NCBI RefSeq assembly: GCF_031846345.1
Contig: NZ_JAVRHX010000002.1
Coordinates: 372,001-436,000 of the forward strand
Direction of reading: 5' to 3'
DNA: 64,000 nt
Source of the DNA: Glaciecola petra
GTDB lineage: Bacteria; Pseudomonadota; Gammaproteobacteria; Enterobacterales; Alteromonadaceae
How positions within the stretch are numbered: position 1 is the first letter of the stretch; each line of letters opens with the position of its first letter. Positions 32,603-42,774 of the stretch are shown in pieces. A program made the translations under genes and the position numbers. The notes below the pieces were generated by a model. It did no database searches and was not told the DNA's origin. It saw only the letters and a list, made by a program, of their open reading frames with translations.

Positions 32603-34723
32603 TTAGTCATCAAAACGTTGTATCAATTTACGTTTTTCTTCTACTAAGTCTTGTTCAATACTTTCAAAAATAGCCAGCACTTGTGGGTCATTAGCAATTG
32701 GCTGAAAGAGCGGATCAAAAGCAGTCCAGTGTTCACGCCAACCTTGGTCATAAGCACTTTTTAATTTCATTTTTGCGAGTGTGTAATCACCATCTAAGAT
32801 GGCTAGTCTAGCGCCTAAGTAATCTAAGGACTCATTAACTTGACCGGCTGCGATCGAATTTTCTAATAAGTTTCTACATCCACTTATATACCTAGCGGCC
32901 TTTTCGTCATCATCATTGAGAATGTGAGCAAATGCGATCTCCATGGCTGGCGGGCATAATGGTGGTAAAAACAATTCTTGCTCAGGAAATAATGATTCAG
33001 CTTGTAACAAGTATGCTTTTCCTTTTTGGGAGTCACCATACAAATATTGATACCAAGCAGCCTCATATAAATACCAAGGGTCATTAGGATTCGCCTCGAC
33101 TTTAAACGCCATAATTTTATGAACTTCATCAAACTTTTGTTCAGCGATTAAGACATTAACGTCCCATTCCTTTGATTGAATAAAACGTTTAGCTAATTCC
33201 GGTGCCCGCAACTGAAATAAAACGCTAATTAGATTTATTCGGTATGATTCACTTTTAGGCGACTTTTCTAAAGCTTGCTTGTATTGAATTGCTGTTTCGG
33301 CTAATTCTCCTTCTGAAAAAGCTAGTTCAGCAAAGCCACGATGAGACAATGGGGAGTTGGGGTGCAAATCTAAAATATCTGTATATATGCTTCTTGCTTT
33401 TTCAATATTATCAAAATCATATTGTGATTTAGCGTAATTATAAGATACCAGCAAATAAGCAGGATCAAGTTCATAGGCTTTTGTTAAGGTATCATAGGCG
33501 TCGTCAAAGCGTTGTATTGCCTTTAAAGAAAGATATTTCCAGATAAATGCAGTTGCATAGTTAGGATTTAATTCTAATGCCTTATCGAAATAGGTAATAG
33601 CTTGATTGTGGTCTAATTCGTAAGCTAAAGCTCTGCCCATTACAGCATGTGCTTGGGGAAGTTCAGGATAGCGAGCCAATACCGGCTCTACACTTTGCTT
33701 AGCCAAACGAGTCGCGACTTCAGCATCGATTACTCCAAAACTACTATGGCCCTCGGCTAGCAGCAAAAACGTTTGCGCCAAGCCTACTTTTGCACTGGCA
33801 TATTCCGAATCCAAGGCAATTGACTGTTCAAATAATTTACGTGCTTCTGTAATACTTTCAGTATTGCGTAAGCGCATTTTTTCGCGCGCCTTTAAATACA
33901 AAACCAATGCCAAAGAGCTTTCTGTTCGGCTAGTAACAGCAATATCTTTCTTTTCAAACACTTTATCTTGGATGATGTTAACTACGCTGCGGCTAATTTC
34001 TTCTTCAATCGCAAAAATATCTATTAACTGACGAGTAAAAGAGTTAGTCCATATCACTTTGCCATTGAGCCCATCTAATAATTCCACGCGCACTTTTAGA
34101 CGATCACCATTAACACGGACGGTTCCGGCTACCACTGTGGCAACGTTCAATTTTTTAGCGACTTCGACCGGGTTACCATATTTTTCAAAGTAAGCGCTTG
34201 ATGAAAAACTAGAAGCGACGACCAGGCCGGCAAAACTTGATAGTTTATTGGTGATTTCTTCTTGTATGCCAAAGGCAATATGTATTTGGTTACCTTCGGC
34301 ACTGGCATCTTTAAAGGGCAATACAGCGATAGATTGAGCAAATTCGCGATCAGTATCAAAATTAGCTTCGGTAGAAACGTTGTTGATAGCTATTTGGTAA
34401 CCATAAAACCCTAAAATACTTGAGAATACCAACATAACGGTAAATCCTAGCCAGTATTTGGGGCCAATTTTAGCGGGTTCGGTTTGGTCTTTGGCGGGGG
34501 TTAATTTTATTCCATCAAGGCTTATATCAAAATGCCAAGAGACAAAAAATATAACGGGGAAAAACGCTAGGAATAATACAGTTGCTAGCGTCAGTATCCA
34601 ACTGGGTAAACCAATAGCTTGAGGTATAATGCTGAGCACTTGCACCAATACCCAACCGGCAACCGCATACGACGTGATTACAGTAAACACGTTGCGGCGG
34701 CTCATTTCCTTGAAGAATCCCAT
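32603..34723 (-). CDS. Membrane TolB-like/TPR protein
   Basis: 706 residues. Three membrane helices lie at about 14-34, 42-63 and 90-112; the first follows FKEMSRRNVF, a start typical of this family. A FlgO/TolB-like N-domain (about 130-250) opens with SIAVLPFKD and has FGIQEEITNKLS. The remainder is a long TPR array, for example AITYFDKALELNPNYA and DAYDTLTKAYELDPAY. Related proteins often carry a CadC winged helix at the N-terminus; this one does not, so it is likely a scaffold or sensor. Start ATG at 34723; a GTG precedes it by one codon. Confidence 0.85.
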   Translation of the reverse strand: MGFFKEMSRRNVFTVITSYAVAGWVLVQVLSIIPQAIGLPSWILTLATVLFLAFFPVIFFVSWHFDISLDGIKLTPAKDQTEPAKIGPKYWLGFTVMLVFSSILGFYGYQIAINNVSTEANFDTDREFAQSIAVLPFKDASAEGNQIHIAFGIQEEITNKLSSFAGLVVASSFSSSAYFEKYGNPVEVAKKLNVATVVAGTVRVNGDRLKVRVELLDGLNGKVIWTNSFTRQLIDIFAIEEEISRSVVNIIQDKVFEKKDIAVTSRTESSLALVLYLKAREKMRLRNTESITEARKLFEQSIALDSEYASAKVGLAQTFLLLAEGHSSFGVIDAEVATRLAKQSVEPVLARYPELPQAHAVMGRALAYELDHNQAITYFDKALELNPNYATAFIWKYLSLKAIQRFDDAYDTLTKAYELDPAYLLVSYNYAKSQYDFDNIEKARSIYTDILDLHPNSPLSHRGFAELAFSEGELAETAIQYKQALEKSPKSESYRINLISVLFQLRAPELAKRFIQSKEWDVNVLIAEQKFDEVHKIMAFKVEANPNDPWYLYEAAWYQYLYGDSQKGKAYLLQAESLFPEQELFLPPLCPPAMEIAFAHILNDDDEKAARYISGCRNLLENSIAAGQVNESLDYLGARLAILDGDYTLAKMKLKSAYDQGWREHWTAFDPLFQPIANDPQVLAIFESIEQDLVEEKRKLIQRFDD

Positions 34724-34835
34724 CACGATCGAAAACCAGTTTGCGCTAGTTGAATAGAATATGTGTAAATAACATACGCGTTTTTTGTTGAACGTACAAC
34801 TTCAACGTGTCGTTAAAGGCTTATAAGTCAATCTA

Positions 34836-35378
34836 TTAGAAGCGGCCAACAATAAATGAATAGTCACCGCTGTCCAGCGATAAAATAGTTTCATTGTCAC
34901 ATTCTTCGACATTGGCGGCATCTACCCAGCGATACAACACGTTTTGATGCACTCGAGCCCACAAATTGCGACGTATACAACAATAAGGTAGTAAGTTGCC
35001 GTCATATTCTCTAAGCTCAACAGGATGCTGCTCACTCAGGCTGACGCAATCACCCGTTTGCGTGGATACTTGCACCAAGCCGTTTACGACATTGGCATCA
35101 ATAATAACAAAAGGCACATCTTCAACTTGAATGCCTATTTTCTCGACGGGGGTGACTAAAAAATAGTGCTTACCTTCTTTTTTTATCACGCTAGATAAAA
35201 GCTTAACTAATTTGGCGCGAGTAAATGGTGTACCTTCGTGCCACCATTCACCGCTGCGTTTTATGATTAAATTCATATTGCCGCAAAAAGCAGGATTCCA
35301 TTTGTCGACAGGCGGGAGACCTTGGGTGTTGGCCTCGCTTGATTCACTGATTTGTTTTTGCAGCGCGTTAATATCCAA
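34836..35378 (-). CDS. DUF1285 family protein
   Basis: A 180-residue cytoplasmic protein matching DUF1285: GLPPVDKWNPAFCGNMNLII, EWWHEGTPFTRAKLVKLLSSV, and HYFLVTPVEKIGI are the family's recurrent stretches, and the C-terminal NVLYRWVDAANV is also typical. Function unknown. It begins 18 bases after the DUF3014 gene on the same strand, suggesting one operon. Confidence 0.88.
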   Translation of the reverse strand: MDINALQKQISESSEANTQGLPPVDKWNPAFCGNMNLIIKRSGEWWHEGTPFTRAKLVKLLSSVIKKEGKHYFLVTPVEKIGIQVEDVPFVIIDANVVNGLVQVSTQTGDCVSLSEQHPVELREYDGNLLPYCCIRRNLWARVHQNVLYRWVDAANVEECDNETILSLDSGDYSFIVGRF

Positions 35379-35396
35379 GTGGCTAGGTCCAGATTC

Positions 35397-36305
35397 TTAG
35401 TTACGCTCTTGAAACGCTTCTTTTAACTCGATTAGCACATCTTTGATGCGCCGCATGTTATACGGACCAGTCCGAATAAGCTGTTTTTGTGGGCCAGACA
35501 AAGCTTCTAAGCGTTCTTCTTTAAACTTGTACATAACGCTTTCGCTATACACTTCAATGGGCACCGGCACTTGTGGGGTATCGAGCAATTCATCAATAGC
35601 GGCGATCAAACTATCGTTAAAGTTAGTCCCCGGCCGACTTATTTCAGCGAACTTTTCTTCAATGGTCTTTTGGTAAGTCTCGAAAACGTCTAAAAGCTCG
35701 TCTATTTCCATTGACTCCAAAGCTTCGACATAAGGGGTATAGCGTTGGAAGCTTTTAGCATCAATCCAGGTACGGTCGGCCTGACGGTAAGTATTGAATT
35801 CACCCTGTGGTGGCACAACCAAGGCATCTTTGCTCGACATTTTAGCATCGGCCAAATTATTAACGTTAATGACAAACTTCTCTATTAGTCCTTCGTTGAC
35901 CAATAGTTTTGCAAAGGTCGGAGAGGAAACTGCTATCGACATTAACGAACCTTTAATAGTGCCATCGCTAGTATCCAAAGGTTCTTCGACCGGAATTTCT
36001 TGTACGTCGAGTTCAGTTACTGGAGAGTCATCACCAATTGTGACTTCACTGGGGGTTTGGATAGGCTGAAAAACGTCGGTTTGTACATTATTGTTAAGTG
36101 CATTATTTTGTTCATTACCCAACACTGGCTTAGCGGATTCAGTATCAATGCTATTTGACTCAATAGGGCTAACCGGAACAATTATAGGTTCATCAGCTTT
36201 ATCTGATGCAGGCCAGAAAAACACAAGCAACACAATAACAAACAACACTCCTGCAATAATCAGGTAGGGTTTCATTTGTTGAAGTTGACTGGTCTCTTGT
36301 GTCAT
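35397..36305 (-). CDS. DUF3014 family membrane-anchored protein
   Basis: 302 residues: a short cytoplasmic N-terminus, one membrane helix (about 13-31), a Pro/Glu-rich linker to about 115, and a conserved periplasmic domain matching DUF3014, with KFVINVNNLAD, ALVVPPQGEFNTY and the RYTPYVEALESMEIDELL segment. Function unknown. The ATG at 36305 is preferred because GGAG lies 8 bases upstream; the ATG at 36317 is the alternative. It heads the pair with DUF1285. Confidence 0.87.
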   Translation of the reverse strand: MTQETSQLQQMKPYLIIAGVLFVIVLLVFFWPASDKADEPIIVPVSPIESNSIDTESAKPVLGNEQNNALNNNVQTDVFQPIQTPSEVTIGDDSPVTELDVQEIPVEEPLDTSDGTIKGSLMSIAVSSPTFAKLLVNEGLIEKFVINVNNLADAKMSSKDALVVPPQGEFNTYRQADRTWIDAKSFQRYTPYVEALESMEIDELLDVFETYQKTIEEKFAEISRPGTNFNDSLIAAIDELLDTPQVPVPIEVYSESVMYKFKEERLEALSGPQKQLIRTGPYNMRRIKDVLIELKEAFQERN

Positions 36306-36459
36306 ATGTTGCTCCATTGCTCTGCTAATGTCTTATTTTAACTCTTTATACATAGTATTGACCGACAAATTTTCAATAAATTCGGATTATTTTAATTTTG
36401 AACTCAAAAACACTCTCAGCGTAAGAAACACTATCCTTGAACTATTAAACTCATGCCAT

Positions 36460-36768
36460 ATGCAAAAATATAAAATGTCGGATATAACAAAACAAGCAAT
36501 CGTCATAGACAAACTTGAAGTACAGTCTTTTGAAATGAACGTTTACTTGGTTAAGCTACACACTGGCGATAAAAGCGGTTTTGTATACGACAAAAACGAT
36601 CGGCCAATGCGCTTTTATAGCTCTCAACAAATTAGAGATTTATTTGACTTATGTACCGTTAAAAAAGCCGTCATGGTGCATGATTCTCCTTACGACGAGA
36701 TGATTGGTAATCCGAATAAACCTGAGCCGTCAATGGAAATGCCTTTTTCTATGCAACAGCCCTATTAA
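36460..36768 (+). CDS. DUF6482-like protein
   Basis: 102 residues from the ATG at 36460. The core resembles the DUF6482 family: VIDKLEVQSFEMNVYLVKL, PMRFYSSQQIRDLF and a highly conserved-looking HDSPYDEMIGN. Function unknown. The frame is open back to 36328, but that part is A/T-rich, has no family match and overlaps the promoter side of the DUF3014 gene. The ATG at 36475 is another possible start. Its stop codon overlaps that of the convergent ABC1 kinase gene. Confidence 0.75.
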   Translation: MQKYKMSDITKQAIVIDKLEVQSFEMNVYLVKLHTGDKSGFVYDKNDRPMRFYSSQQIRDLFDLCTVKKAVMVHDSPYDEMIGNPNKPEPSMEMPFSMQQPY

Positions 36769-38093
36769 GCATGTTCGTTTAACAATTCTTTCAGTTTGAT
36801 ATCAACGTCGAGTTTATTGGCAAGTAGCACAATACCCGCTACTTTTCTGTTGACCAATGCAACATCAAAATCGGGTGCGGCAATAGCATTTTCTTTATTC
36901 ATTAGGGATTTGGTTTGTGCCTGTAAGCGGCTAATGATTTGTGCTTGTTTAAAGTTATAGCTTTCGCACTGGACACTTTCTGAGGCAGTTAAGCAGGCCT
37001 TAATAACAGTGCTTTTCATTTCTTCGCTATTGTTCTCGTTAAGTAAACCAAGCTTTAACAGTGAGCTCAGAATTTGAGCTTCGTCTTGCTTTTGCATTGC
37101 AAAGGCGACATTTTTATAGTCGTCACTAACACTATCGCGAATTGTTCTGCATGCACCAAAATCCAGCAGCACAACTTGTCTTGTATCAGGATTAAATAGG
37201 AAATTGGCAAAATTAGGATCGCTTTGTACAAACTTAAAGTGAAACATTTCCTCAAACAACAACTCGAATAAATGCGTCATTACCGTGTTTTTTGTATTTT
37301 TAGTTTCGTATGCGAGTTCTGCCATTGGGCGAGCATCAATAAATTCCATGCAAAGTATTTCGGTGGTACTTAAAGGAGAATAAGGTGTTGGCACGATGAA
37401 CCTGGGGTCATCAGCCAGCAGCGCTTTAAACGTGCTTAAAAACTCGAGTTCACTCAAATAATCGGCTTCTTGTTTTAATTGCTGTTTGGCTTGCTGCAAA
37501 ATACTGTCTATATCAATTCCTTTTGGAATGAGCCGAGTTAGCTTGAGCAAGCCCGCTACATTCTCTAAATCACTGTCGATCGAATTAGCTACGCCGGGGT
37601 ATTGGACTTTAATTGCCAGCTCTTCACCTGTTTTGAGTCGGGCTTTGTGCACTTGTCCAATAGAAGCTGCTGCAATGGGTTCAAAATCAAAATAGTCGAA
37701 GTGTTCTTGCCAATTTGCCGTCCAATTGCTTTGCAGCATATCGAGCAGCTGTTGTTTAGGCATGCAGTGAGCTTTTTCGCGCAACATTGCCAAAATAGGT
37801 TCCCATTCGGCAGGCAATATTTCGCCAGCATCCATCGACAGCATTTGGCCTAATTTCATGGCTGCCCCGCGCATTTGTGACAAATGCTTAGTAACAGATT
37901 TTGCGTTATCGAGATGAAGTAATGTATTTTTTACTGTGGGTTTTTGTGCTTTAACGGCTGCACCAACGGTATTTTTGATTATATTGCCGGTAAGAGAACC
38001 CGCTAAACTGCCCAGCTTAGCCACACGTGAAAATCGGCTACTGGGCACTGCTTTTTCGTGATAGCGTGGTTTTTCATCGTCGGGTTCGCTCAT
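36765..38093 (-). CDS. ABC1/UbiB-family atypical kinase
   Basis: 442 residues. ABC1 signature elements in order (numbered from the ATG at 38093): the KxGQ motif MKLGQ (80-83), the Ala-rich loop AAASIGQV (141-144), Lys162 in AIKVQYPG, the ExD pair (209, 211), DPNFAN (Asp292, Asn297) and the DFG Asp311. UbiB-like proteins support ubiquinone synthesis, but this one is shorter than UbiB (about 546) and lacks the C-terminal membrane helices, so it is a paralogue of unknown role. AAAAAGGC lies 5-12 bases before the ATG. Confidence 0.88.
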   Translation of the reverse strand: MSEPDDEKPRYHEKAVPSSRFSRVAKLGSLAGSLTGNIIKNTVGAAVKAQKPTVKNTLLHLDNAKSVTKHLSQMRGAAMKLGQMLSMDAGEILPAEWEPILAMLREKAHCMPKQQLLDMLQSNWTANWQEHFDYFDFEPIAAASIGQVHKARLKTGEELAIKVQYPGVANSIDSDLENVAGLLKLTRLIPKGIDIDSILQQAKQQLKQEADYLSELEFLSTFKALLADDPRFIVPTPYSPLSTTEILCMEFIDARPMAELAYETKNTKNTVMTHLFELLFEEMFHFKFVQSDPNFANFLFNPDTRQVVLLDFGACRTIRDSVSDDYKNVAFAMQKQDEAQILSSLLKLGLLNENNSEEMKSTVIKACLTASESVQCESYNFKQAQIISRLQAQTKSLMNKENAIAAPDFDVALVNRKVAGIVLLANKLDVDIKLKELLNEHA

Positions 38094-38136
38094 AATTGCC
38101 TTTTTATTTTCTGCTACTTTAACAAGCACTCAGTTT

Positions 38137-38165
38137 TTGACTTGGCCGTGTACTATTTATATTTT
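38137..38165 (+). promoter_or_regulatory. Candidate sigma-70 promoter upstream of proBA
   Basis: TTGACT, a 17-base spacer and TATTTT read toward proB, about 210 bases before its ATG. A second candidate nearer the gene, TTGTCA-15-TATTCT (38310-38336), has a short spacer. Either could drive proBA. Confidence 0.4.
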
Positions 38166-38376
38166 GATGCATTAATGACAGCTTTGATTGCGTATGTCCA
38201 GCCGCTGTAGCTGTAGTATTGTGCAATTTACACTCCAAACATCAACAGACACTACTATCTTATGCAATAAAAATTGCCAAATACATTTAAAAAATGCATG
38301 GATTTAGTTTTGTCATGTAAGTAAACACGGTATTCTAAAGCTAGTGAATATTAACTCAATTTAAAGACCCTAAAAT

Positions 38377-39519
38377 ATGAAGATGGCAGAATGGCAGCGC
38401 GCTGTGATCAAAGTAGGAAGTGCTTTAGTTGCACCTTCCGGTGAAGGATGCAGCTCAAAGTACCTAAGTGCTATTGCCAACTTTATTTTGCAATGCAATG
38501 CTCAAGGTAAAGAGATAATTTTAGTGTCTTCAGGTAGTATTGCTGCGGCAAGAACCAGCATAAAGTCAGGTCACCATCCAAGTATTGCTGAAAAACAAGC
38601 CATGGCGGCCTTAGGGCAAATGCAAATGATGTCGGCATGGAGCGATTTGTTTTCGCCTAACTTGGCTTGTGCCCAATTATTGCTAAGTGCCGAAGATTTA
38701 GCTGATCGTAAGCGCTTTGTTAATATAAAAAATACCTTAGAACAATTGCTGCTGAACCACGCACTACCCATAGTTAATGAAAACGACACAGTGGCGGTTG
38801 ACGAAATTAAGGTCGGGGATAATGATAATTTGGCCGCTCATACCGCTATTGCGGCACAGGCAGATTGTTTAATTATTTGTACTGACGTAAACGGTTTATA
38901 TACAGCAAACCCGCGTACCAAACCCAATGCCACCTTAATAAAACAGGTCGATAAAATTGATACAAAAGTCATGCGGCTAGCCGGCGGTGCTGGCAGTAGC
39001 GTGGGTACCGGTGGCATGGTGACAAAATTAGAAGCAGCAAAAAAGTGCACACAAGCCGGTATTCAAACTATTTTATTAAATGGAACCGATGGGAAAGCAT
39101 TTAGTAGTTTGGCTGCAGGCAATAATCCAGGGACTTTGTTTGCGCCTAATTTACAAAAAAGTAAAGCACGTCAAGATTGGTTGCGGCACACCAGTAAAGT
39201 CAAGGGTAAACTGTGGGTAGACAGCGGCGCCAATACTGCATTGTTAAAAACGGGTGCCTCATTATTAGCAGCAGGCATAGTGGCGATTGAGGGTAGTTTT
39301 AATGCTGGCGACAACATTGAAATTCATTGTCAACATGCAGTGCAAGAGGGCAGCCAGTCAACACTCGTAGGTAAGGGTTTAGTTGCTTATTCGAGTAGTG
39401 AACTCAAGCGTATTATGGGGTGCAATAGCCAAGACATTGAACAAATTTTAGGTTATAACGCAGGAGAGGCTGCGGTGCATCGCGATAACTTGGTACTGCA
39501 TCAATCAATGCACGACTAA
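38377..39519 (+). CDS. proB: Glutamate 5-kinase
   Basis: 380 residues, full length. ProB phosphorylates glutamate in the first step of proline synthesis and is normally feedback-inhibited by proline. The amino acid kinase domain (about 8-255) shows VIKVGSALV, VSSGSIAAA, VNENDTVAVDEIKVGDNDNL and VGTGGMVTKLEAA. A C-terminal PUA domain (about 275-360) follows, as in E. coli ProB. Operon with proA, 68 bases apart. Confidence 0.97.
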   Translation: MKMAEWQRAVIKVGSALVAPSGEGCSSKYLSAIANFILQCNAQGKEIILVSSGSIAAARTSIKSGHHPSIAEKQAMAALGQMQMMSAWSDLFSPNLACAQLLLSAEDLADRKRFVNIKNTLEQLLLNHALPIVNENDTVAVDEIKVGDNDNLAAHTAIAAQADCLIICTDVNGLYTANPRTKPNATLIKQVDKIDTKVMRLAGGAGSSVGTGGMVTKLEAAKKCTQAGIQTILLNGTDGKAFSSLAAGNNPGTLFAPNLQKSKARQDWLRHTSKVKGKLWVDSGANTALLKTGASLLAAGIVAIEGSFNAGDNIEIHCQHAVQEGSQSTLVGKGLVAYSSSELKRIMGCNSQDIEQILGYNAGEAAVHRDNLVLHQSMHD

Positions 39520-39587
39520 CAAAGCTCGTTTAACTTGATAAACGATGCATTGCATAAACATTTAAGAAAATAGGAATAACAGTAAGC

Positions 39588-40844
39588 ATGTCTCAAGATT
39601 TTAATATTGTTGATGCCGCCAAAGCTGCAAAAGCAGCCACGTCGAGTATTGCGAATTTAAGCCAGCAAGCACGTAAAAATTTGTTATGCAAAATTGCTAA
39701 CTTACTGATTCAAGAAAAAGACAAACTCTTAAGCGCTAACGCAATTGATCTTGAAAACGCACAAAAGAATGCGCTGAGTGCGTCAATGCTTGACCGTTTA
39801 GCGATGACTGACGACAGTATTGAGCAAATGGCGAATGGTGTTTTAGAAGTTGCCTCGCAAGAAGAAGTCTTGGGTAATATTAATCAATTAAAGAAACTCC
39901 CAACAGGCATTCAAGTCGGAAAAATGCGAATTCCTTTGGGCGTGGTTGCCATGATTTACGAGTCGCGCCCAAACGTGACAATAGACGCGGCAGTGTTGTG
40001 CTTAAAAGCGGGTAATGCAGTGGTATTGCGCGGTGGAAAAGAAGCCCAAGCGTCAAACATGGCACTTGCTAAAGTGATTCACGATGCATTAAACAGTTTA
40101 GATTTACCGACAAGTATTGTCACCGTTATCCCCGACCCTGATAGAAAAGTGATGCAAAGGCTTTTGCAACTTAGTCAATACATTGATTTATTAATACCTC
40201 GAGGCGGTGAAGGGCTCATACAGTACGTAACAGAAAATAGTCGTATTCCAGTCATTCAGCATTTTAAAGGTGTTTGTCATTTGTATGTTGATAAAGACGC
40301 CGATTTGGATATTGCCATAAACTTACTAGAAAACGGAAAAACCCAGCGCACAGGGGTATGCAATGCGCTAGAAACTTTATTGGTGCATAAAGATGTAGTG
40401 GCAGCATTTTTACCAAAGGTAAACGCCTTGTTTACGCAAAAACAGGTTAAAGCGCATGCTTGTGAAGTAACGAAAGGGTATATTGACGGGGCTGAATTGG
40501 CCACCGAAGACGATTGGCATGCCGAATATTTAGCCTTAGAAATTGCCGTGAAAAAAGTGGATGACTACGATGCAGCAGTTGCTCATATTCAAGCTTATGG
40601 AAGTGGACATACCGAAGTTATCGTAACCGAAAAACTGGCCACATCGCAGCAATTTATAAAACAAATCAATTCGTCGGTAGTAATGGTAAATGCATCTTCG
40701 CGTTTTTCTGATGGTGGCCAATTGGGTTTGGGCGCTGAAATTGGTATTTCGACGAGTAAACTGCATGCTTATGGTCCAATGGGAGCGGCCTCGTTAACCA
40801 CAGAAAAATTTGTTGTATTAGGCAATGGTCAAATTCGAAAATGA
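39588..40844 (+). CDS. proA: Gamma-glutamyl phosphate reductase
   Basis: 418 residues, the usual size. ProA reduces glutamyl-5-phosphate to the semialdehyde with NADPH. The aldehyde-dehydrogenase-like fold shows MIYESRPNVTIDAAVLCLKAGN, the catalytic Cys in TGVCNALETLL, and a C-terminal SSRFSDGGQLGLGAEIGIST. AAATAGGAA precedes the ATG. Second gene of proBA. Confidence 0.98.
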   Translation: MSQDFNIVDAAKAAKAATSSIANLSQQARKNLLCKIANLLIQEKDKLLSANAIDLENAQKNALSASMLDRLAMTDDSIEQMANGVLEVASQEEVLGNINQLKKLPTGIQVGKMRIPLGVVAMIYESRPNVTIDAAVLCLKAGNAVVLRGGKEAQASNMALAKVIHDALNSLDLPTSIVTVIPDPDRKVMQRLLQLSQYIDLLIPRGGEGLIQYVTENSRIPVIQHFKGVCHLYVDKDADLDIAINLLENGKTQRTGVCNALETLLVHKDVVAAFLPKVNALFTQKQVKAHACEVTKGYIDGAELATEDDWHAEYLALEIAVKKVDDYDAAVAHIQAYGSGHTEVIVTEKLATSQQFIKQINSSVVMVNASSRFSDGGQLGLGAEIGISTSKLHAYGPMGAASLTTEKFVVLGNGQIRK

Positions 40845-40977
40845 CTCGGCAATAAGATATTTATAGTGCTGCTTTTGTTTATCAAAAAGGCTATTAGCTT
40901 GTATTAACGCTATTTATTGTGCAGACTGGCAAGCCGCGAATATACGGTTTCGCTATGCACATACCACGGGAATTAAA

Positions 40978-41562
40978 ATGCCAGAAATACAACGTTTACT
41001 CGACAATAACAAAGAGTGGGCTGAACGCACAGCAGATGAAAACCCTGAGTTTTTTAGCGTATTAGCAAAGCAACAAACACCCATGTATTTATGGATCGGT
41101 TGCAGCGACTCCCGTGTGCCAGCCAACCAAATCGTCGATTTATTGCCGGGTGAGGTATTTGTGCACCGAAACGTAGCTAATATGGTGATACACACCGATT
41201 TTAACTGTATGTCGGTGTTGCAATATGCTTTAGATGTGCTCAAAGTTAAGCATATTATAGTTTGCGGCCACTACGGCTGTGGTGGTGTGGAAGCTGCTTT
41301 AAACGGCGCTACATTTGGCCTTATAGACAATTGGCTGCTACATATCAAAGACATTGCAAAAACAAAAAAAGAAGAATTAAGACAATTGTCACATCAAGAA
41401 CAGGTTAACCGTTTGTGCGAATTAAATGTGCTAGAACAGGCCCAAAATGTGCGCGAAACGAGTGTCTTCAAAGACGCTATAAAACGAGGACAAGACGTTA
41501 AACTCCACAGCTTTATTTATAGCCTTTCAAACGGCAGAATTAAAGTGCTAGAAAGAGATTAA
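40978..41562 (+). CDS. can: Beta-class carbonic anhydrase
   Basis: A 194-residue cytosolic enzyme of the E. coli Can type. Zinc ligands Cys42, His98 and Cys101 lie in IGCSDSR and VCGHYGCGG; Asp44 and Arg46 form the catalytic dyad. It interconverts CO2 and bicarbonate for biosynthetic carboxylations. It is slightly shorter than E. coli Can (220) but the fold is complete, ending in KVLERD. A distinct secreted carbonic anhydrase is encoded at 9070-9852. Confidence 0.96.
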   Translation: MPEIQRLLDNNKEWAERTADENPEFFSVLAKQQTPMYLWIGCSDSRVPANQIVDLLPGEVFVHRNVANMVIHTDFNCMSVLQYALDVLKVKHIIVCGHYGCGGVEAALNGATFGLIDNWLLHIKDIAKTKKEELRQLSHQEQVNRLCELNVLEQAQNVRETSVFKDAIKRGQDVKLHSFIYSLSNGRIKVLERD

Positions 41563-41735
41563 CTGTGATTTGCATAGTTTGAAGTTAGAAGCAAAGTACT
41601 AAACGCTCTTAATCTGCATGGCAAATGGCCGCCATAGATCTTGTCATCTTTCTAATAAGAAAAGCCTAATCAATTGTCATCATCCTGTAATAAATAAGTG
41701 TTTTTCTACACCTAATGTGATTAGAGTATGATGAA

Positions 41736-42596
41736 ATGATTGATAAATCGCAGCGTGTTGCAGCTCCTTATGTTAGGAAAACCCCTCGACTTTCCTATGT
41801 AGAACCTAATGATAGTTGGTTGCGTCAAAAGCTAATTGGCGCAATTGAAGTAATGCTGGGTCGAAGAAAAATTGAAGCGATCTATAATGATTTAAAAGAG
41901 CCTCCTTTCGAGGCGTCTGACTTTTTCCATAATGCGCTACAATCTGCAAATATACAGACAAACGTGACTAACGAGTCACTTAAGGCGATTCCTAAAAAGG
42001 GCCCATTATTATTTATAGCAAATCATCCTTTTGGCATAATAGATGGATTGATTTTGTGCGATTTGGCGTTAAAAACACGAGGCAATTTTCAAATACTTTT
42101 GCACTCACTGTTATGTCAAGATGAAGACTTGCTACCGCATTTCTTGCCGGTGGATTTTAATCAAAGCAAACAAGCGGCAAAAGTTAATATACTCACAAAA
42201 CGAAGTGCAAGTAAGGCGCTAGAACAAGACATTCCAATACTAATTTTTCCGTCAGGGATGGTGTCAACTGCAAATCGTTTCGGATTTGGAGAAGTAAAAG
42301 ATGCCCCTTGGAGCACGTTTGCCGCTAAATTAATTCGTGAATCAAAAGCAACGGTTGTGCCTGTCTTTTTCCATGGACGTAATAGCAGAAAGTTTCACTT
42401 GGCTTCACATATCGCAGAGCCTTTGCGTATGGCGTTAATGGTCAATGAAGCGCTGAATAAATTTAATTCGGTGATCGATTTAACCGTAGGCACTCCTATA
42501 CCATGGAGTGATATTAGCGATATACAAGATAGAAAAGCCTTAACCGATTATATGTATGAACAAGTTCAAAAAACGGGATTGAATGCAGTGCGCTGA
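41736..42596 (+). CDS. Lysophospholipid acyltransferase-like protein
   Basis: 286 residues of the PlsC-like family. The acceptor motif reads FIANHPFGIIDG, the NHPxGxxDG variant seen in hemolysin-like acyltransferases, followed by IFPSGMVSTANRFGFG and VVPVFFHGRNSRKFH. No membrane helix is obvious. It probably transfers an acyl chain in lipid metabolism; an ornithine-lipid enzyme is one possibility, but no OlsB partner is nearby. Confidence 0.82.
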   Translation: MIDKSQRVAAPYVRKTPRLSYVEPNDSWLRQKLIGAIEVMLGRRKIEAIYNDLKEPPFEASDFFHNALQSANIQTNVTNESLKAIPKKGPLLFIANHPFGIIDGLILCDLALKTRGNFQILLHSLLCQDEDLLPHFLPVDFNQSKQAAKVNILTKRSASKALEQDIPILIFPSGMVSTANRFGFGEVKDAPWSTFAAKLIRESKATVVPVFFHGRNSRKFHLASHIAEPLRMALMVNEALNKFNSVIDLTVGTPIPWSDISDIQDRKALTDYMYEQVQKTGLNAVR

Positions 42597-42774
42597 GCTT
42601 CAATTTGGTTTTTACAGTGCTCTGGAATTATAGATTAAAAGACAGATATCACTGTAAATTGTCGAATGCATAAAACAGCGGATAAAAAACATCAAAACCG
42701 TCGAGTTTTTTTACAATAATGTTAAAAATTATTAAAAAATTCTCCATCTCATTGAAAATTAAAGAATAAAAATA

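Noticed and set aside
32584..34855. Shared 14-15-base sequence (ATTGTTGGCCGCTT and its complement) at about 32584 and 34841
   Set aside because: One copy is part of a terminator and the other of a coding end. Matches this short are expected by chance in 64 kb, so no repeat element is inferred.
36328..36459. 44-codon N-terminal extension of the DUF6482-like protein
   Set aside because: A/T-rich, no family similarity, overlaps the upstream region of the divergent DUF3014 gene.
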